Origin: Polyangia bacterium
GTDB taxonomy: Bacteria > Myxococcota_A > Polyangia > Nannocystales > Nannocystaceae
DNA length: 64,000 bases
Reading direction: 5' to 3'
Assembly (NCBI GenBank): GCA_030424595.1
Contig: JAUHWG010000007.1
Span: 124,001-188,000, forward strand
The position numbers were made by a program, and so were the translations under genes. The notes below the pieces were generated by a model. That model was given only the letters and a program-made list of their open reading frames with translations. It was not told the DNA's origin and searched no databases. This document shows positions 35,501 to 45,502 of this stretch, piece after piece. Every line of letters begins with the position of its first letter. Position 1 is the stretch's first letter.

Positions 35501-37744
35501 GGGGAGCCGCTTGCGCCCGGCTCGGCCTGCGTCGAGGGCGGCGCTCAGATAGGCGAGCGCCTCGTGGTCGGCGAAGGCGGCGATCGCCGCCTCTCCGGCG
35601 GCGGAGCACGCCTGGAAGACCCGCTCGTGATCGATGCCGCGGTAGCCGGCCAAGGTGTGGCGGGCGAGGTCGTAGATGGAGACGTTCTCGCGATGGCGGG
35701 CGAGCCAGTCGGCGATCGCTCGGTGAGACCCGCGCTGGACGTCGCGGTCGAGCTCGTTGACGAGGGCGAGGCGGAAGCGCTCGTGGGTGAAGTGGAGGGC
35801 GCCGCCGTGCTCCCCCTCGAGGATCTGCGCCTCCATGCCCTCGGCGATCACCTCGGCGAGCTGCCGTCGCCGCAGATCGCTGACCACCGCCAGCCCCTCG
35901 AGGGTGAAGCGCTCGCCCCAGACCGCGGCGTGGGCGAGGGTGTCGCGGGAGCGGGGGCTGAGACCGTCGATCCGCAGCATCCCGAGGGCGAGGATGTCGC
36001 GCGGGAGGTCGAGGCGGCGCAGCGCCGAGAGGTCGACGGCCCAGCCGATCCAGGTCGGGTAGAGGGCGCCGCCCTCCAGGAGGGCGAGCAAGTACTCGCG
36101 GATGATCAGCGGCATGCCCTCGCCGCGGCGGATGAGCGCGTCGACGAGATCGTCGGGGAGGCGCTCGCTGCCGAGGAAGGCGCCGACGAACTCACGAACC
36201 TCGGCGGTGGTGAGCGGGCTCGGGGTGATCCTGTGGGCGTCGACCTCGCGGGCGAGGCCGAGGAGGTCGACGTGCTGATCGGGCCGCAGCGGGCGGTGGC
36301 TCAGGAGGAGGAGGAGGGGCAGCTTCTTCAGGCGACGGACGAGGCGGCGGAGCACCTGCTCGCTCCCCGAGTCGAGCACGTGGACGCCGTCGATGTGGAT
36401 CGCCGTCGGCTGCCGGCCGACGAGGTCGGCGACGAAGCCGGCGAGGTGCTCAAAGCACTGCTCGCCCTCCTCGATATGGGCGCCCGCCTGGGGGCGGATG
36501 CCGAGCCAGGAGGCGAGGCTCGGGGCGACGGTCGCGACCTGGACGGGGATGTCGCCGAGGGCCTCGCAGTAGCGTCGGCGCTCGTGCTCTTGGTGGAGCG
36601 GGGGGAGGCGGCGCAGGCGGGCGGCGAAGCCGTCGAGGAGCTCGCCGAGGGCCGCGAAGGGGCGATCCGAGGAGCTCGTACACTCGACGCTCAGCACCTT
36701 CGCGCCGGTGCCTGCCAAGCGCCCGAGGAGCTCGTCGATGAGGCGGGACTTGCCGATGCCGGAGCGTCCTTCGATGATCGCGACCCGGCCGGCGCCGCGG
36801 GTGATCTCGGCCCAGAGGCGCCCGAGATCCGCCAGCTCCTGGACGCGACCGACGAGGGGGATGGTCGCGTCGACGGCGAAGGCGGCGTCGCGGAGGCCGA
36901 GCTCAACGCCGACCCCGCCGGCGATCGCCTCGTCGAGATCGCCGAGGCGGCGGAGGTCAGCGGCCAGCGAGGCGCCGCTCTGGTAGCGATCGTCGGGGTC
37001 CTTGGAGAGGAGCTTGCGGATGATCGCCGAGAGGGCTGGGCTGACGTCGGCGCCGAGATCCCGGAGCTTCGGCGCCGGGGCGCTGGCGTGCATCCGCAGC
37101 AGCTCGCCCGCGTCGTCGGCGACGAAGGGCGGTCGTCCGGCGAGACACTCGTAGAGGACGACGCCGAGGGAGTAGAGGTCGGAGCGTCGGTCGATCGGCC
37201 GGGCGAGCATCCCGGTCTGCTCGGGGGCGGCGTAGACGAAGGTGCCGATCGCCTCGCTGCGCAGCGGCGTCTCTTGGTGGCGATGGGCGAAGCCGAAGTC
37301 GATGAGGCGCGGCGAGCCCTGGGCGTCGAAGAGGATGTTCCCCGGCTTGAGATCGCGGTGGACGATGTGGTTGCGGTGGACGATCGCCAGGGTGTCGGCG
37401 ATCGCCAGGCCGAGGCGGACGACCTCGTCCTCGGAGAGGGGGCCGCGCTCGATCCGGCGGCTGAGGGACCCGCCCGGGAGGTGCTCGAGGACGATGTAGG
37501 GGACGCCCTGGGTGCGGCCGACGTGGTAGACGCGGGGCAGGGCGCCCTGGCTGAGGCGCGCGAGCTGGGCCGCCTCACGGTAGAAGCGGGAGGTCATCCC
37601 TGGCGTGACGGCGCCGCGGCTGGTGTCGTAGATCTTGATCGCGACCGACTGTCCGCCACGTCGGCCGAGGAAGACGATGCTCGCCGCACCGCGCCCGATA
37701 GGCTCGACCAGTTGGACTCCAGGGATCGATAACGCCAGTGACAC
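32555..37744 (-). CDS. Ser/Thr kinase - AAA ATPase - GAF - sensor histidine kinase fusion, 1729 aa
   Basis: GTG 37744 starts a kinase domain with Lys37, HRDLKPGN (129-136), DFG (149-151) and [10 protein letters not shown]. Residues about 295-600 form a signalling ATPase of the PknK/MalT type, with Walker A GRSGIGKS (326-333). About 620-1270 is helical, with TPR-like repeats. A Gly-Ser repeat (near 1283) leads to a GAF domain (about 1310-1460). The C-terminus is a histidine kinase: [10 protein letters not shown] with His1496, N box [17 protein letters not shown] (from 1644) and GTGLGLAI. All catalytic residues are present. There is no membrane segment, so it is cytoplasmic and probably integrates ligand binding (GAF, TPR) with two kinds of phosphorylation. 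No response regulator is adjacent. It is divergent from comM. Confidence 0.95.
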   Translation of the reverse strand: MSLALSIPGVQLVEPIGRGAASIVFLGRRGGQSVAIKIYDTSRGAVTPGMTSRFYREAAQLARLSQGALPRVYHVGRTQGVPYIVLEHLPGGSLSRRIERGPLSEDEVVRLGLAIADTLAIVHRNHIVHRDLKPGNILFDAQGSPRLIDFGFAHRHQETPLRSEAIGTFVYAAPEQTGMLARPIDRRSDLYSLGVVLYECLAGRPPFVADDAGELLRMHASAPAPKLRDLGADVSPALSAIIRKLLSKDPDDRYQSGASLAADLRRLGDLDEAIAGGVGVELGLRDAAFAVDATIPLVGRVQELADLGRLWAEITRGAGRVAIIEGRSGIGKSRLIDELLGRLAGTGAKVLSVECTSSSDRPFAALGELLDGFAARLRRLPPLHQEHERRRYCEALGDIPVQVATVAPSLASWLGIRPQAGAHIEEGEQCFEHLAGFVADLVGRQPTAIHIDGVHVLDSGSEQVLRRLVRRLKKLPLLLLLSHRPLRPDQHVDLLGLAREVDAHRITPSPLTTAEVREFVGAFLGSERLPDDLVDALIRRGEGMPLIIREYLLALLEGGALYPTWIGWAVDLSALRRLDLPRDILALGMLRIDGLSPRSRDTLAHAAVWGERFTLEGLAVVSDLRRRQLAEVIAEGMEAQILEGEHGGALHFTHERFRLALVNELDRDVQRGSHRAIADWLARHRENVSIYDLARHTLAGYRGIDHERVFQACSAAGEAAIAAFADHEALAYLSAALDAGRAGRKRLPGDLLEHLGAVCLRLGRLTEALQHFGAALEGHRERLQRARIWSAIATAHNQATDYQAAHGAVLTAFETLQVPYPKSSPIELLRSAWMLAVVLLYLFLGRGEGRAKAAARERIELHGHLLEILATIAYAEYHDRSLELFQSSIRTLYLGHSLGNSPLYVRALTNHGMTLGILKAQRSATRSFDRAETIAEQLHSQALLGYVTSFRGFSSDYAGESRQATVHYWAALERYGDWLPAYDYATAATALIMQQVARGLSREAEPVLDLLLVHLGDDLSDPARGNPITSLVGGVLSTALVTLGRNEQANAALGRFASLVERNINDRVNWTLCSGFRAYMLTERSELGAPLDAIFTTFAQRGLRPSRTPPHASLAFTFLALARLNQWYAAELHERPQRHLQLNAAIRDLRQAARRATDRGTLLVLEGWAAWQNGQVDRALRHLSDADELSRAQVLPSVRFQAARLRAHIYAASGNPESAADEARVAVDLAQERGWIYRVRWIRDDMRPDAPLGRIVSTLGRQGQPSWARILSRANTATIDGSGSGSGSGSGSPRFSIGSSSVHGALDIRQLGHLDALLEVSLAAASATNLHELAETALGVLARVFNAERGFLLLCGATGDLEIISGRSVDGEDLTGRGGFSRTVVEQVRLTRDPLVVTGTEDGIVLGSESVVAQNLRSILAAPLLLRERLVGVVYLDNGVAAGIFTRRDAQILRAIASQLAIAIEIAATTDSLTQARDQALAANRAKSAFLANMSHELRTPLNAIIGYCELLQEELPERDTASAIEDLERIHGASTHLLGLISHILDLSKIEAGKMELVERPIPLLPVIEEVVATVGPLIARNNNRLEYSCPPDIGEIVTDQMRLWQILLNLLNNAAKFTDDGTITLQIEAVSDDEWLRFSVRDTGIGMNEEEVGRLFEEFYQADMSPTRRYTGTGLGLAITQRLVEAMGGEINVESEPGVGSTFSVLLPRRRRDRASALGPATPALKR
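33871..33905 (-). repeat. Six-bp repeat encoding a Gly-Ser linker in the large kinase
   Basis: About five copies of gagcct or gagccc on the plus strand encode alternating Gly-Ser residues just before the GAF domain. Confidence 0.8.
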
Positions 37745-38047
37745 TGCGGCCTCGCCAGCCTAGCGGAGTGCGCGTAGGGAGGCACGAGGGTAGCACGCAG
37801 CGGTGCGGGGAGAGGGGCGGATGAGGCCCGCCGAACTGGCAGAAACGCGCATGCAGGGGGACGTCAGCCGCGCATTCGCGGGCTCCGCGGGCGATTCATC
37901 CTGGCGAAGTTTGCATGTCTCTTGAGACATGTTTTCCCATCGTCCAAGGGAGAGGACAGAGGCTCCTCGGCGGGCCGTGTCGCGGCGGAAAATCTGAATG
38001 ATCTCGACGAACGGGGGGTGGCGGAGGAGGTGCAATGACCTGCCCCC
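37745..38047. other. Divergent promoter region of the large kinase and comM
   Basis: This 303-bp gap holds a relatively AT-rich centre (about 37900-38010) and an exact inverted repeat at 37914-37931. No gene or small ORF with family support is seen. The comM-proximal end carries a strong GGAGGAGG at 38023-38030. Confidence 0.5.
37914..37931. promoter_or_regulatory. Exact inverted repeat, possible operator
   Basis: CATGTCTC and GAGACATG are separated by TT, giving an 18-bp palindrome with 8-bp arms between two divergent promoters. It is followed by gttttccc, so a small hairpin terminator is the alternative, but no upstream gene reads into it. Confidence 0.5.
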
Positions 38048-38050
38048 ATG
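38023..38050 (+). promoter_or_regulatory. Strong ribosome-binding site facing an out-of-frame ATG before comM
   Basis: GGAGGAGG at 38023-38030 is ideally placed for ATG 38035, which is not in the comM frame. The comM ATG at 38048 lies 17 bases beyond the motif, and the in-frame GTG at 38030 is closed by TGA. Either ATG 38048 is reached by other means, or a short overlapping reading frame (38035-38265, 76 codons, Arg/Pro-rich) captures ribosomes. Confidence 0.45.
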
Positions 38051-39613
38051 CTGACCCGCACCTACTCCGCGAGCATCCTCGGCGTCGACGCTCTCCTGGT
38101 CACGGTCGAGGCCTCCGTCGGCCTCGGCCTGCCTTGCCTGACCCTCGTCGGTCGAGCGACAGGGGCGCTCTGCGAGGCGCGGGAGCGGGTCAAGAGCGCG
38201 CTCGGCCACTGCGGCCACGCGATCCCCCCGCGCAAGCAGGTCGTCAACCTGGCCCCCGCCGATGAGCGCAAGGAGAGCCCGGGGATCGATCTCGCGGTCG
38301 CGGCCGGCCTCCTCGCCGCCCATGGCGTCATCCCGCCGGAGCGCCTGGGGCGTGAGGTCCTCCTCTGGGGGGAGCTGGCCCTCGACGGGATCGTCCGCCC
38401 CGCCGTAGGCACGCTGGTGATCGCCGAGTGTGCGCGTCGCGAGGGATTTCGGGCGATCGCTGTGGCGGAGGCGAGCGCGGCGGAGGCGAGCCTCCTCCCC
38501 GGGATCGAGGTTTGGCCCGTCCGCGATCTGGCCCATCTGGTCGCTCATCTGCGCGGCGAAGAGGTCATCGAGCCCCACCCCGTAGGTGAGGGGACGAGAT
38601 CGGCGCAGCCTCCAGGGCTCGACATGGAGGACGTCCGCGGGATGGTGCTCGCCCGGCGGGCGATCGAGGCGATGGTCGCCGGCGGTCACAACCTGCTCCT
38701 GCACGGTCCACCGGGGGTCGGGAAGACGATGCTCGCCCGGAGAGCAGCGGCGCTCTTCCCCGATCTCGACCGCGAAGAGGCGATCGAGGTGACCAAGATC
38801 CACGGGATCGTCAGCGGCCGACGGCCGACGGAGGGCGAGCCCGTGCTGATCGTCAGGCCACCCTTTCGCGCCCCGCATCACACGGTCACGCCAGCGGGTC
38901 TGCTCGGCGGAGGCACCCCGCTGCGCCCCGGGGAGGTGAGCCTCTCCCACCGCGGGCTCCTCTTCCTCGACGAGCTCCCGGAGTTCGGGCGATCCTGCCT
39001 CGAGGGGCTGAGGGAGCCGCTCGAGGAGGGGGAGGTGAACCTCGTGCGGGCGCGGGCGCGGCTCCACCTGCCGGCGCGCTTTCAGCTGATGGCGGCGATG
39101 AACCCCTGTCCCTGCGGTTACCTGGGCCACCCCGAGCGGAGCTGCGTCGACTCGCCGAGCGCGGTCGTCCGCTACCAACAGCGGCTCTCCGGCCCCCTCC
39201 TCGACCGCCTCGATCTGGTGGTGCCGGTGTCCCCCGCGAGCCCCGCAGAGCTGGCGCGGCGCCGGGCTTCGGAGTCCTCCGCGAAGATCCGGGCGCGGAT
39301 CGTCCGGGCGAGGGCCCGCCAGCGGCGCCGCCTCAAGGGCACGGGTCTGCGCCTGAACGCCGAGATCCCCGCGGACGGCGGGACCCTCGAGCGCCTCCTC
39401 CCGCTCAGCGCCGAGGCCGATCGGCTCCTCCAGGCGCTGGCCCTCAAGCGCTGCCTGAGCCCGCGGGCGCAGCATCGCCTGCGGCGCCTCGCGGCGACCA
39501 TCGGCGACCTGCGGGCGGAGGACGATGAGGCGCCCGTGGACGGTGCGATCGGTCCCGAGGCGGTCGCCGAGGCGGCCCACCTGCGCCGGCTCCCGGACGA
39601 GGCCTCGGCGTGA
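38048..39613 (+). CDS. comM: ComM/YifB family Mg-chelatase-like AAA+ ATPase, 521 aa
   Basis: ComM is a hexameric helicase that drives branch migration during recombination in natural transformation. The N-terminal domain (1-190) has the ChlI-type motif VVNLAPADERKESPGIDLAV. The AAA+ core has Walker A GPPGVGKTM (about 220), FRAPHHTVTPAGLLGG, Walker B GLLFLDELPEFGRSCLEGLR and the CPCGYLGHPERSC segment. The C-terminal Mg-chelatase-like domain ends in the basic sequence ARARQRRRLK and a helical part with LSPRAQHRLRRLAATIGDL. It is complete and of normal length. No dprA or competence gene is adjacent. The start ATG is supported by the conserved N-terminus MLTRTYSASILGVDA. Confidence 0.93.
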   Translation: MLTRTYSASILGVDALLVTVEASVGLGLPCLTLVGRATGALCEARERVKSALGHCGHAIPPRKQVVNLAPADERKESPGIDLAVAAGLLAAHGVIPPERLGREVLLWGELALDGIVRPAVGTLVIAECARREGFRAIAVAEASAAEASLLPGIEVWPVRDLAHLVAHLRGEEVIEPHPVGEGTRSAQPPGLDMEDVRGMVLARRAIEAMVAGGHNLLLHGPPGVGKTMLARRAAALFPDLDREEAIEVTKIHGIVSGRRPTEGEPVLIVRPPFRAPHHTVTPAGLLGGGTPLRPGEVSLSHRGLLFLDELPEFGRSCLEGLREPLEEGEVNLVRARARLHLPARFQLMAAMNPCPCGYLGHPERSCVDSPSAVVRYQQRLSGPLLDRLDLVVPVSPASPAELARRRASESSAKIRARIVRARARQRRRLKGTGLRLNAEIPADGGTLERLLPLSAEADRLLQALALKRCLSPRAQHRLRRLAATIGDLRAEDDEAPVDGAIGPEAVAEAAHLRRLPDEASA

Positions 39614-39719
39614 CCGACCTGGCGGCCCCTCGAGCCATGCGCTTGCGAGACCAGACCAGACCGGGGCGCGGCGCTTACGTCGAGGCCGCGGGCACGGACA
39701 CCCGGCGGATCCGGCACGC

Positions 39720-40970
39720 TCAGTCCTGCGAGAAGTCCGTGAGCTCGAAGCTGCGGAGATCAAAGCGAGTGTTGAAGGCCGAGTACATCAGGAAGGCCGC
39801 GAGCGCGGCTCGGTTGTCGACCCAGGGGGGCTCGTAGAGGGGATCGCGGAGGGCGCCCGAGTCGAACCAGGGGCTCAGCTCGAGGGTGTCGGCGAGGGTC
39901 AGGCGCCCGGCGAAGAGGTGGTGGAGGAGCTCGGGGCGGCGGCTCTCGATCGCCTTGAGGAGGAAGGCGTGGACCTGGAGGAGCCCCTGGAGATAGACGC
40001 TGTCCTTGGTGAAGACCACTCCACCGCGGACATCCCCGCCGCGGAAGATCCTCGCCGTCGAGTGAAAGCTCTCATAGAGGTTTTGCCCCTGGTCATGGAA
40101 GTAGCGGAAGACCTCGATGAAGTCGGCGCCGTCCAGGGCCATGTCGATCGCGATGACCCGGAGCGCGAGCCTGCGGAGGCGCGCGAGGTCCATCGTGTTG
40201 GTGATCATCTCGGCGAAGGTCGCGAGGCCCTCCTGGGTGGTCGTCGTCCGCGGCGCGCCGAGGCCCAAGCTGGTGATATACGGCTGTTGGCGGCCGTTGA
40301 GCGCCGTCGCCGAGTGGACGAAGATCTCGTGCTCGAGGAGCTGGCCGAGGTCGTTGTCGGAGAAGCCGGTCGCCGCGCGGATGCGGACCCGGGTGGCGCC
40401 GGCGGCCGCCTTCGACGCCATGTCCGGGTCGAGGACGACGCGGATCGGGTGGTCGACGAAGACCGGATCGATGCGGGCGCGGAGGGTCGCGGCGACGTGA
40501 TCGGCGGTCAGGACGTAGGCGTCGTCGGGGATGTAGCTGGCGCTGATCAGGTCCTCGGAGAGGGAGAGGAAGCTCTCAGCGGCGGCGCGGCTAGGGATCC
40601 TCGTCGGGCCGAGGGTGTCCGCTGGACCGCCGTAGAGCTCGAGCGAGCGGGTGGTGAAGGGGGCCTGGCCGATCTCCGTGAGCATCGTCGCCGCGAGGAG
40701 GTAGGAGCGGGCGGTCCGGGCGAGGAAGCGGCCGATCGGGTGCTCCTCGTCGCAGGCGTCGATCAGGCGCTGGAGCTCCTCCCGGATCTCGGCGTTGTCC
40801 GGGCGCTGGAACTCGACCTCGGGGAGCCGCGGATCACCCCTGCGCACGCCCTCGAGGAAGGGGCCGATCGCGTGAGCAGGCCAGGCGAGGGCGGTGAGGA
40901 TCTTGATCCCCTTAGCGACCTCGACGAGGCGACGGTCGAGGTCGGCGAAACGGGCGAGATCATGGTCCAT
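39720..40970 (-). CDS. DUF1704 / QEGLA-motif metallopeptidase-like protein, 416 aa
   Basis: The frame begins at 41138, but ATG 40970 starts the family N-terminus (MDHDLARFADLDRRLVEVAK); the upstream codons overlap the divergent gene's promoter. The zinc-site motif HEIFVH (about residues 213-218) and the downstream TTQEGLATFAEM (about 245) are the marks of the QEGLA or DUF1704 family. In bacteria it was named for modulating flavohaemoglobin expression. Its eukaryotic relatives include the tubulin tyrosine carboxypeptidase MATCAP. The two His and the Glu of QEGLA are present, so it should be a catalytic zinc protein. Its substrate in bacteria is not known. Divergent from the zinc-ribbon gene. 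Confidence 0.88.
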   Translation of the reverse strand: MDHDLARFADLDRRLVEVAKGIKILTALAWPAHAIGPFLEGVRRGDPRLPEVEFQRPDNAEIREELQRLIDACDEEHPIGRFLARTARSYLLAATMLTEIGQAPFTTRSLELYGGPADTLGPTRIPSRAAAESFLSLSEDLISASYIPDDAYVLTADHVAATLRARIDPVFVDHPIRVVLDPDMASKAAAGATRVRIRAATGFSDNDLGQLLEHEIFVHSATALNGRQQPYITSLGLGAPRTTTTQEGLATFAEMITNTMDLARLRRLALRVIAIDMALDGADFIEVFRYFHDQGQNLYESFHSTARIFRGGDVRGGVVFTKDSVYLQGLLQVHAFLLKAIESRRPELLHHLFAGRLTLADTLELSPWFDSGALRDPLYEPPWVDNRAALAAFLMYSAFNTRFDLRSFELTDFSQD

Positions 40971-41130
40971 TGGCACGTCGGATCCACAGAGTAGCAGGCC
41001 TTTGGGCGCGGCCCTGGAGCGCGGTGGCGGTCTGCGTTCGACAGGGAGAGGCCGCGCAAGTCGCGGCGCGTGGACGCTCATTCGAGGTTTGCTCGGCCCG
41101 CGGCGGTAGCTTATGGTCGCGCCCCCCCTC

Positions 41131-41736
41131 ATGCCCATTCAAGTCGGCAAAGATATCGACGCCTGGTGTACCCGCTGTCGTCTGGACACCACGCACATCA
41201 TCGTCTCCCTCAAGGCCGACGGTCTCAGCCCCAAGCGGGCCGAGTGCACGTCATGCCATGGACAACACAATTACCGCCCGCCGAAGATGTCCACAGAGAC
41301 AGCTAAGGCGAGCCGCGGCACCGGCGTGCGCAGCCGCAAGGCGATGGCCGTCGCCGCCGCCCAACAGATGGCCGACGTGACCGCCGAGGCGATGCCCGCC
41401 GGACACAAGCCGACCAAGAAGCCGCCGGTGGTCGAGGTCTCGGCGCCGCCGGCCCCGAAGAAGAAGGCGACCCGCAAGCGCGCGGGCCCCAAGCTCACCC
41501 CGTCGGAGCGATCGAAGGCGCGCGCAGCGGCGGCGGCGGCGGTCGCTTGGGGCGAGCGCCTCGAGGGGGCGGATGTGTCGAGCGGCCGCAAGTACTCGAT
41601 GCGTGAGACCTACGCCGTCGGCGACATCATCGATCATCCGCGCTTTGGGGTCGGCTTCGTCGTCACGGTCACGGAGCCGCAGAAGTTCGAGATCCTCTTT
41701 GAGGACGGCGTCCGAGTGATGGCGATGGGCCGCTAG
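41131..41736 (+). CDS. Zinc-ribbon protein with basic linker and Tudor/CarD-like C-terminus, about 201 aa
   Basis: ATG 41131 gives MPIQVGKDIDAWC; ATG 41113 is an alternative. The N-terminus has CTRC and, about 25 residues on, CTSCHG, which form a four-Cys zinc ribbon. The middle (about 50-145) is Ala/Lys/Pro-rich and strongly basic (PKKKATRKRAGPK), as in DNA- or RNA-binding linkers. The last about 45 residues (YAVGDIIDHPRFGVGFVVTV, then FEILFEDGVRVMAMG) resemble CarD/TRCF- or UvrD-Tudor-like small beta domains. This suggests a nucleic-acid or RNA-polymerase-associated protein, but no exact family is known to me. A terminator follows at 41766. Confidence 0.8.
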   Translation: MPIQVGKDIDAWCTRCRLDTTHIIVSLKADGLSPKRAECTSCHGQHNYRPPKMSTETAKASRGTGVRSRKAMAVAAAQQMADVTAEAMPAGHKPTKKPPVVEVSAPPAPKKKATRKRAGPKLTPSERSKARAAAAAAVAWGERLEGADVSSGRKYSMRETYAVGDIIDHPRFGVGFVVTVTEPQKFEILFEDGVRVMAMGR

Positions 41737-41765
41737 GCGGCCGCCGCTCGCGGGAACACGACGAG

Positions 41766-41820
41766 GACCGCCCAGCCCCTGACGTTTGTGGTCAGGCGCG
41801 CAGGGGCGGTCTTCTTGTCT
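41766..41820 (+). terminator. Bipartite hairpin terminator after the zinc-ribbon gene
   Basis: GACCGCCC (41766-41773) pairs exactly with GGGCGGTC (41804-41811), with an inner stem CCTGAC/GTCAGG (41778-41783 with 41791-41796), followed by TTCTTGTCTT. It has the same outer and inner stem plan as the terminator at 26545. Confidence 0.8.
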
Positions 41821-41843
41821 TGCTGAGCGCGCCGAGGGCGACG

Positions 41844-42025
41844 CGAAGGCCCGTTGTGAACGATCGGCCGGCGAAGCTCCGGAGTGAAGTATCGGCGGGT
41901 CGAGGTCCCGTTGTGAGCTCTCCGCGGGCGAAGTCCCGAAGTGAAGTATCGGCGGGTCGAGGTCCCGCAGTGAAGTATCGGCGGACGACCGCAGGCGAAG
42001 TCCTACCGCGACCTATCGGCGGGTG
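41844..42025. repeat. 28-29-bp tandem repeats between convergent genes
   Basis: About six imperfect units with consensus cgaagtcccgaagtgaagta followed by tcggcggg fill this spacer (units start near 41844, 41872, 41900, 41929, 41957 and 41985). They are directly contiguous without spacers. The remaining 90 bp to 42115 show nothing. Confidence 0.8.
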
Positions 42026-42115
42026 ACGACGCGGAAGCCCCGCCCTGAGCCCTCGAACGAACGAGTGTCGAACGCTAGGGGCTCCGTCCACGAGCGGTCG
42101 AGGACCGAGACCAGG

Positions 42116-43132
<1,017 letters not shown>

Positions 43133-43183
43133 AACCCGCGCGCCTTGTCGTCGCCCTGCGGGGGGGCTATCGTCGGCGTGACG

Positions 43184-44179
43184 ATGTCACGACGCCTCTC
43201 GATCGACGCGTATGTCGAAGGTGTCCGCAGCGGCGATCGCTCGGTGCTCGGCCGGGCGATCACCCTCGTCGAGTCGCAGCGCGCCGACGATCAGGCGCTC
43301 GCGCGGGAGGTCGTCGATCGACTCTTGCCGGAGACCGGGCGCGCCCATCGGATCGGCATCACCGGGGTTCCGGGGGCCGGCAAGAGCACCTTTATCGAGG
43401 CCCTCGGCGGCCGCCTCTGCGGCGATGGGCGGCGGGTCGCGGTTCTCGCGGTCGACCCGAGCTCAGCGCGATCGGGGGGGAGCATCCTCGGCGACAAGAC
43501 CCGGATGGAGCGCCTCGCGCGGGATCCCAGGGCCTTTGTCCGCCCATCGCCGTCGCTCGGGGCCCTCGGCGGCGTCGCTCGGCACACCCGCGAGACCGTG
43601 CTCCTGTGCGAAGCGGCGGGCTACGACGTCGTCCTGATCGAGACCGTCGGCGTCGGTCAGTCCGAGGTGATGGTCGCCCACCTGGTCGACACCTTCCTCC
43701 TGCTGATGATCCCCAACGCAGGGGATGAGCTGCAGGGGATCAAGCGCGGGATCTTTGAGCTCGCCGACCTCCTCGCGGTCAACAAGGCGGACGGCGAGGC
43801 CGAGACCGCCGCCGCCCGGGCCCGCCGCGACTACGCCCACGCGCTCCACCTGATGCAGCCCCGCATGGCCGACTGGACCGTGCCGGCGTTGACCTGCTCG
43901 GCGCGGACAGGGGCGGGGCTCGACCAGGTCTGGGAGGAGGTCCTCCGGCATCGGGCGACCCTGGAGGAGTCGGGCGAGTGGCAGCGTGCGCGGCGGGAGC
44001 AGCAGGTCTTCTGGATGTGGCGAGCGGTGGAAGAGGGGCTGATGACGGCCTTTCGGGGGGGTGCAGGGGTCGCCGAGGCGCTCGCCGCCGCCGAGGCCGA
44101 CGTCCGCGCGCTCACGCGTTCGCCGGACCGGGCCGCGGCGGAGCTGGTCTCGAGCTTTGTCGAGCGCGGCCAGAGCTGA
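43184..44179 (+). CDS. meaB: MeaB-type GTPase, 331 aa
   Basis: MeaB (ArgK family) is a G-protein chaperone that protects and reloads B12-dependent acyl-CoA mutases, mainly methylmalonyl-CoA mutase. The G1 loop is GVPGAGKSTF (about residue 61), followed by the family motif VLAVDPSSARSGGSILGDKT, the switch ETVGVGQSE and the G4 NKAD. ATG 43184 is favoured, with GTG 43178 just before. The C-terminal dimerisation helix is present (ADVRALTRSPDRAAAELV). No mutase gene is in the window, although the family usually lies next to one. A weak hairpin follows at 44311-44332. Confidence 0.93.
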   Translation: MSRRLSIDAYVEGVRSGDRSVLGRAITLVESQRADDQALAREVVDRLLPETGRAHRIGITGVPGAGKSTFIEALGGRLCGDGRRVAVLAVDPSSARSGGSILGDKTRMERLARDPRAFVRPSPSLGALGGVARHTRETVLLCEAAGYDVVLIETVGVGQSEVMVAHLVDTFLLLMIPNAGDELQGIKRGIFELADLLAVNKADGEAETAAARARRDYAHALHLMQPRMADWTVPALTCSARTGAGLDQVWEEVLRHRATLEESGEWQRARREQQVFWMWRAVEEGLMTAFRGGAGVAEALAAAEADVRALTRSPDRAAAELVSSFVERGQS

Positions 44180-44310
44180 GACCGGCGATGAACCCCGGGG
44201 TATGCATCCTCTCCCCGGGATCGTGAGGCGGCGGAGCACCGCGCTGAGGATACCGCGAGCGGGTGAGGGGATCGCGGAGCTCCGCCGCGTAGTGGGGCGG
44301 GTTTGCGGGC

Positions 44311-44332
44311 GATGACGCCTCGTGGGGTCATC
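44311..44332 (+). terminator. Weak hairpin after meaB
   Basis: GATGAC (44311-44316) pairs with GTCATC (44327-44332), extended by CC/GG beyond one mismatch. There is no T-run, so termination is uncertain. Confidence 0.35.
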
Positions 44333-44435
44333 CGACCTTCGCCGTCGTCGTGGATCTCGAGCGGCCTCACGGAGGGGTCGTCGGCGCTCGGTCTCCGTTG
44401 TTTGACCTTCGCGCGCGGTGTAGCGTGCGGCGGCC

Positions 44436-45425
44436 ATGCGCTATTTCGTCACGGGTGCCACTGGGTTCATCGGCGGTCACGTCGCTCGTCAGCTCCTCGC
44501 CGCCGGTCACAGCGTCGTCGTCCTCGCGCGGACGCCGGCCAAGGCGCAGGCGCTCGCCGAGGCGGGGGCGGAGATCGTCCGGGGGGACATCACCGATCGT
44601 CAGAGCCTGATCGAGCCGATGCGCGGGGTCGACGGGGTGTTCCACATCGCCGCCTGGTACGAGGTCGGCGCTGCGGACCCGTCACAGGCGGTCGCGATCA
44701 ACGTCGAGGGGACTCGAAACGTCCTCGAGGTCATGCGCGAGCTGGAGATCCCGAAGGGGGTCTACACCAGCACGATCGCCGTCAACTCGGACACCCACGG
44801 CGAGCTCGTCGACGAGAGCTACCGTTACGACGGCCCGCACCTCAGCGAGTACGACAGGACCAAGTGGATCGCCCACTACCAGGTCGCGCTGCCGATGATC
44901 GCCGAGGGGCTGCCCTTGGTGATCGTCCAGCCTGGCGTGGTCTATGGGCCAGGTGATCACTCGACGATCCGGACGACCCTGATCGACTATCTCAGGGGGA
45001 AGATGCCGGTGGCGCCGAAGGGCACCGCCTTTTGCTGGGCCCACGTCGAGGACATCGCCCGCGGGCACGTCCAGGCGATGGAGCAGGGGACCCCGGGGGA
45101 GCGCTACATCCTCGCCGGGCCGCACCTGCGCCTGACCGAGGTCCTGGCCCTGGCCGAGCGGATCACCGGGATCAAGGCGCCGCGGCTAGAGGCGCCGGCG
45201 GTGGTCCTTCGCGGCGCCTCGGCGCTGATGGGGCTCGTCGAGCAGGTCGTGCCGGTGCCGACGACCTTTCGCGCGGAGACCCTGCGGGTGTCGGCGGGGA
45301 CCACCTACATCGCCAGCGCGGCGAAGGCGGAGCGCGAGCTCGGGTTCTCTGTCCGGCCGATCGAGGAGGGCCTGCGCGAGACCCTGGAGCACGAGATGGG
45401 GCTCCTCGGGATGAGCCCCCGCTAG
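44436..45425 (+). CDS. NAD-dependent epimerase/dehydratase family protein (extended SDR), 329 aa
   Basis: The N-terminal GATGFIGGHVARQLL is the NAD(P) site of extended SDRs. The motif FHIAAWYE, the catalytic YDRTKW (Tyr and Lys present) and VQPGVVYGPGD follow in the usual order. The family includes dihydroflavonol reductase-like and sterol or sugar-nucleotide enzymes. The substrate-binding half does not identify one. Length is normal. It is a single gene, convergent with the pgi operon. Confidence 0.9.
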   Translation: MRYFVTGATGFIGGHVARQLLAAGHSVVVLARTPAKAQALAEAGAEIVRGDITDRQSLIEPMRGVDGVFHIAAWYEVGAADPSQAVAINVEGTRNVLEVMRELEIPKGVYTSTIAVNSDTHGELVDESYRYDGPHLSEYDRTKWIAHYQVALPMIAEGLPLVIVQPGVVYGPGDHSTIRTTLIDYLRGKMPVAPKGTAFCWAHVEDIARGHVQAMEQGTPGERYILAGPHLRLTEVLALAERITGIKAPRLEAPAVVLRGASALMGLVEQVVPVPTTFRAETLRVSAGTTYIASAAKAERELGFSVRPIEEGLRETLEHEMGLLGMSPR

Positions 45426-45502
45426 CGCGCCCGCGCGGAGTCCTCGCGACGATCATGGCGCAGGGATCGCCACCGCTCTCGCACTGCCTGGGGGCCGCTC
45501 TC

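Noticed and set aside
35564..37732. A 722-codon open frame on the plus strand
   Set aside because: It is antisense to the kinase and ATPase domains of the large fusion gene; no recognisable motif.
38035..38265. A 76-codon frame overlapping comM as a real gene
   Set aside because: Its product is Arg/Pro-rich without family; only the ribosome-binding site supports it, so it is reported as a regulatory curiosity.
41844..42025. Possible CRISPR array because of 28-bp units
   Set aside because: The units are contiguous with no unique spacers, are imperfect, and no cas gene is nearby.
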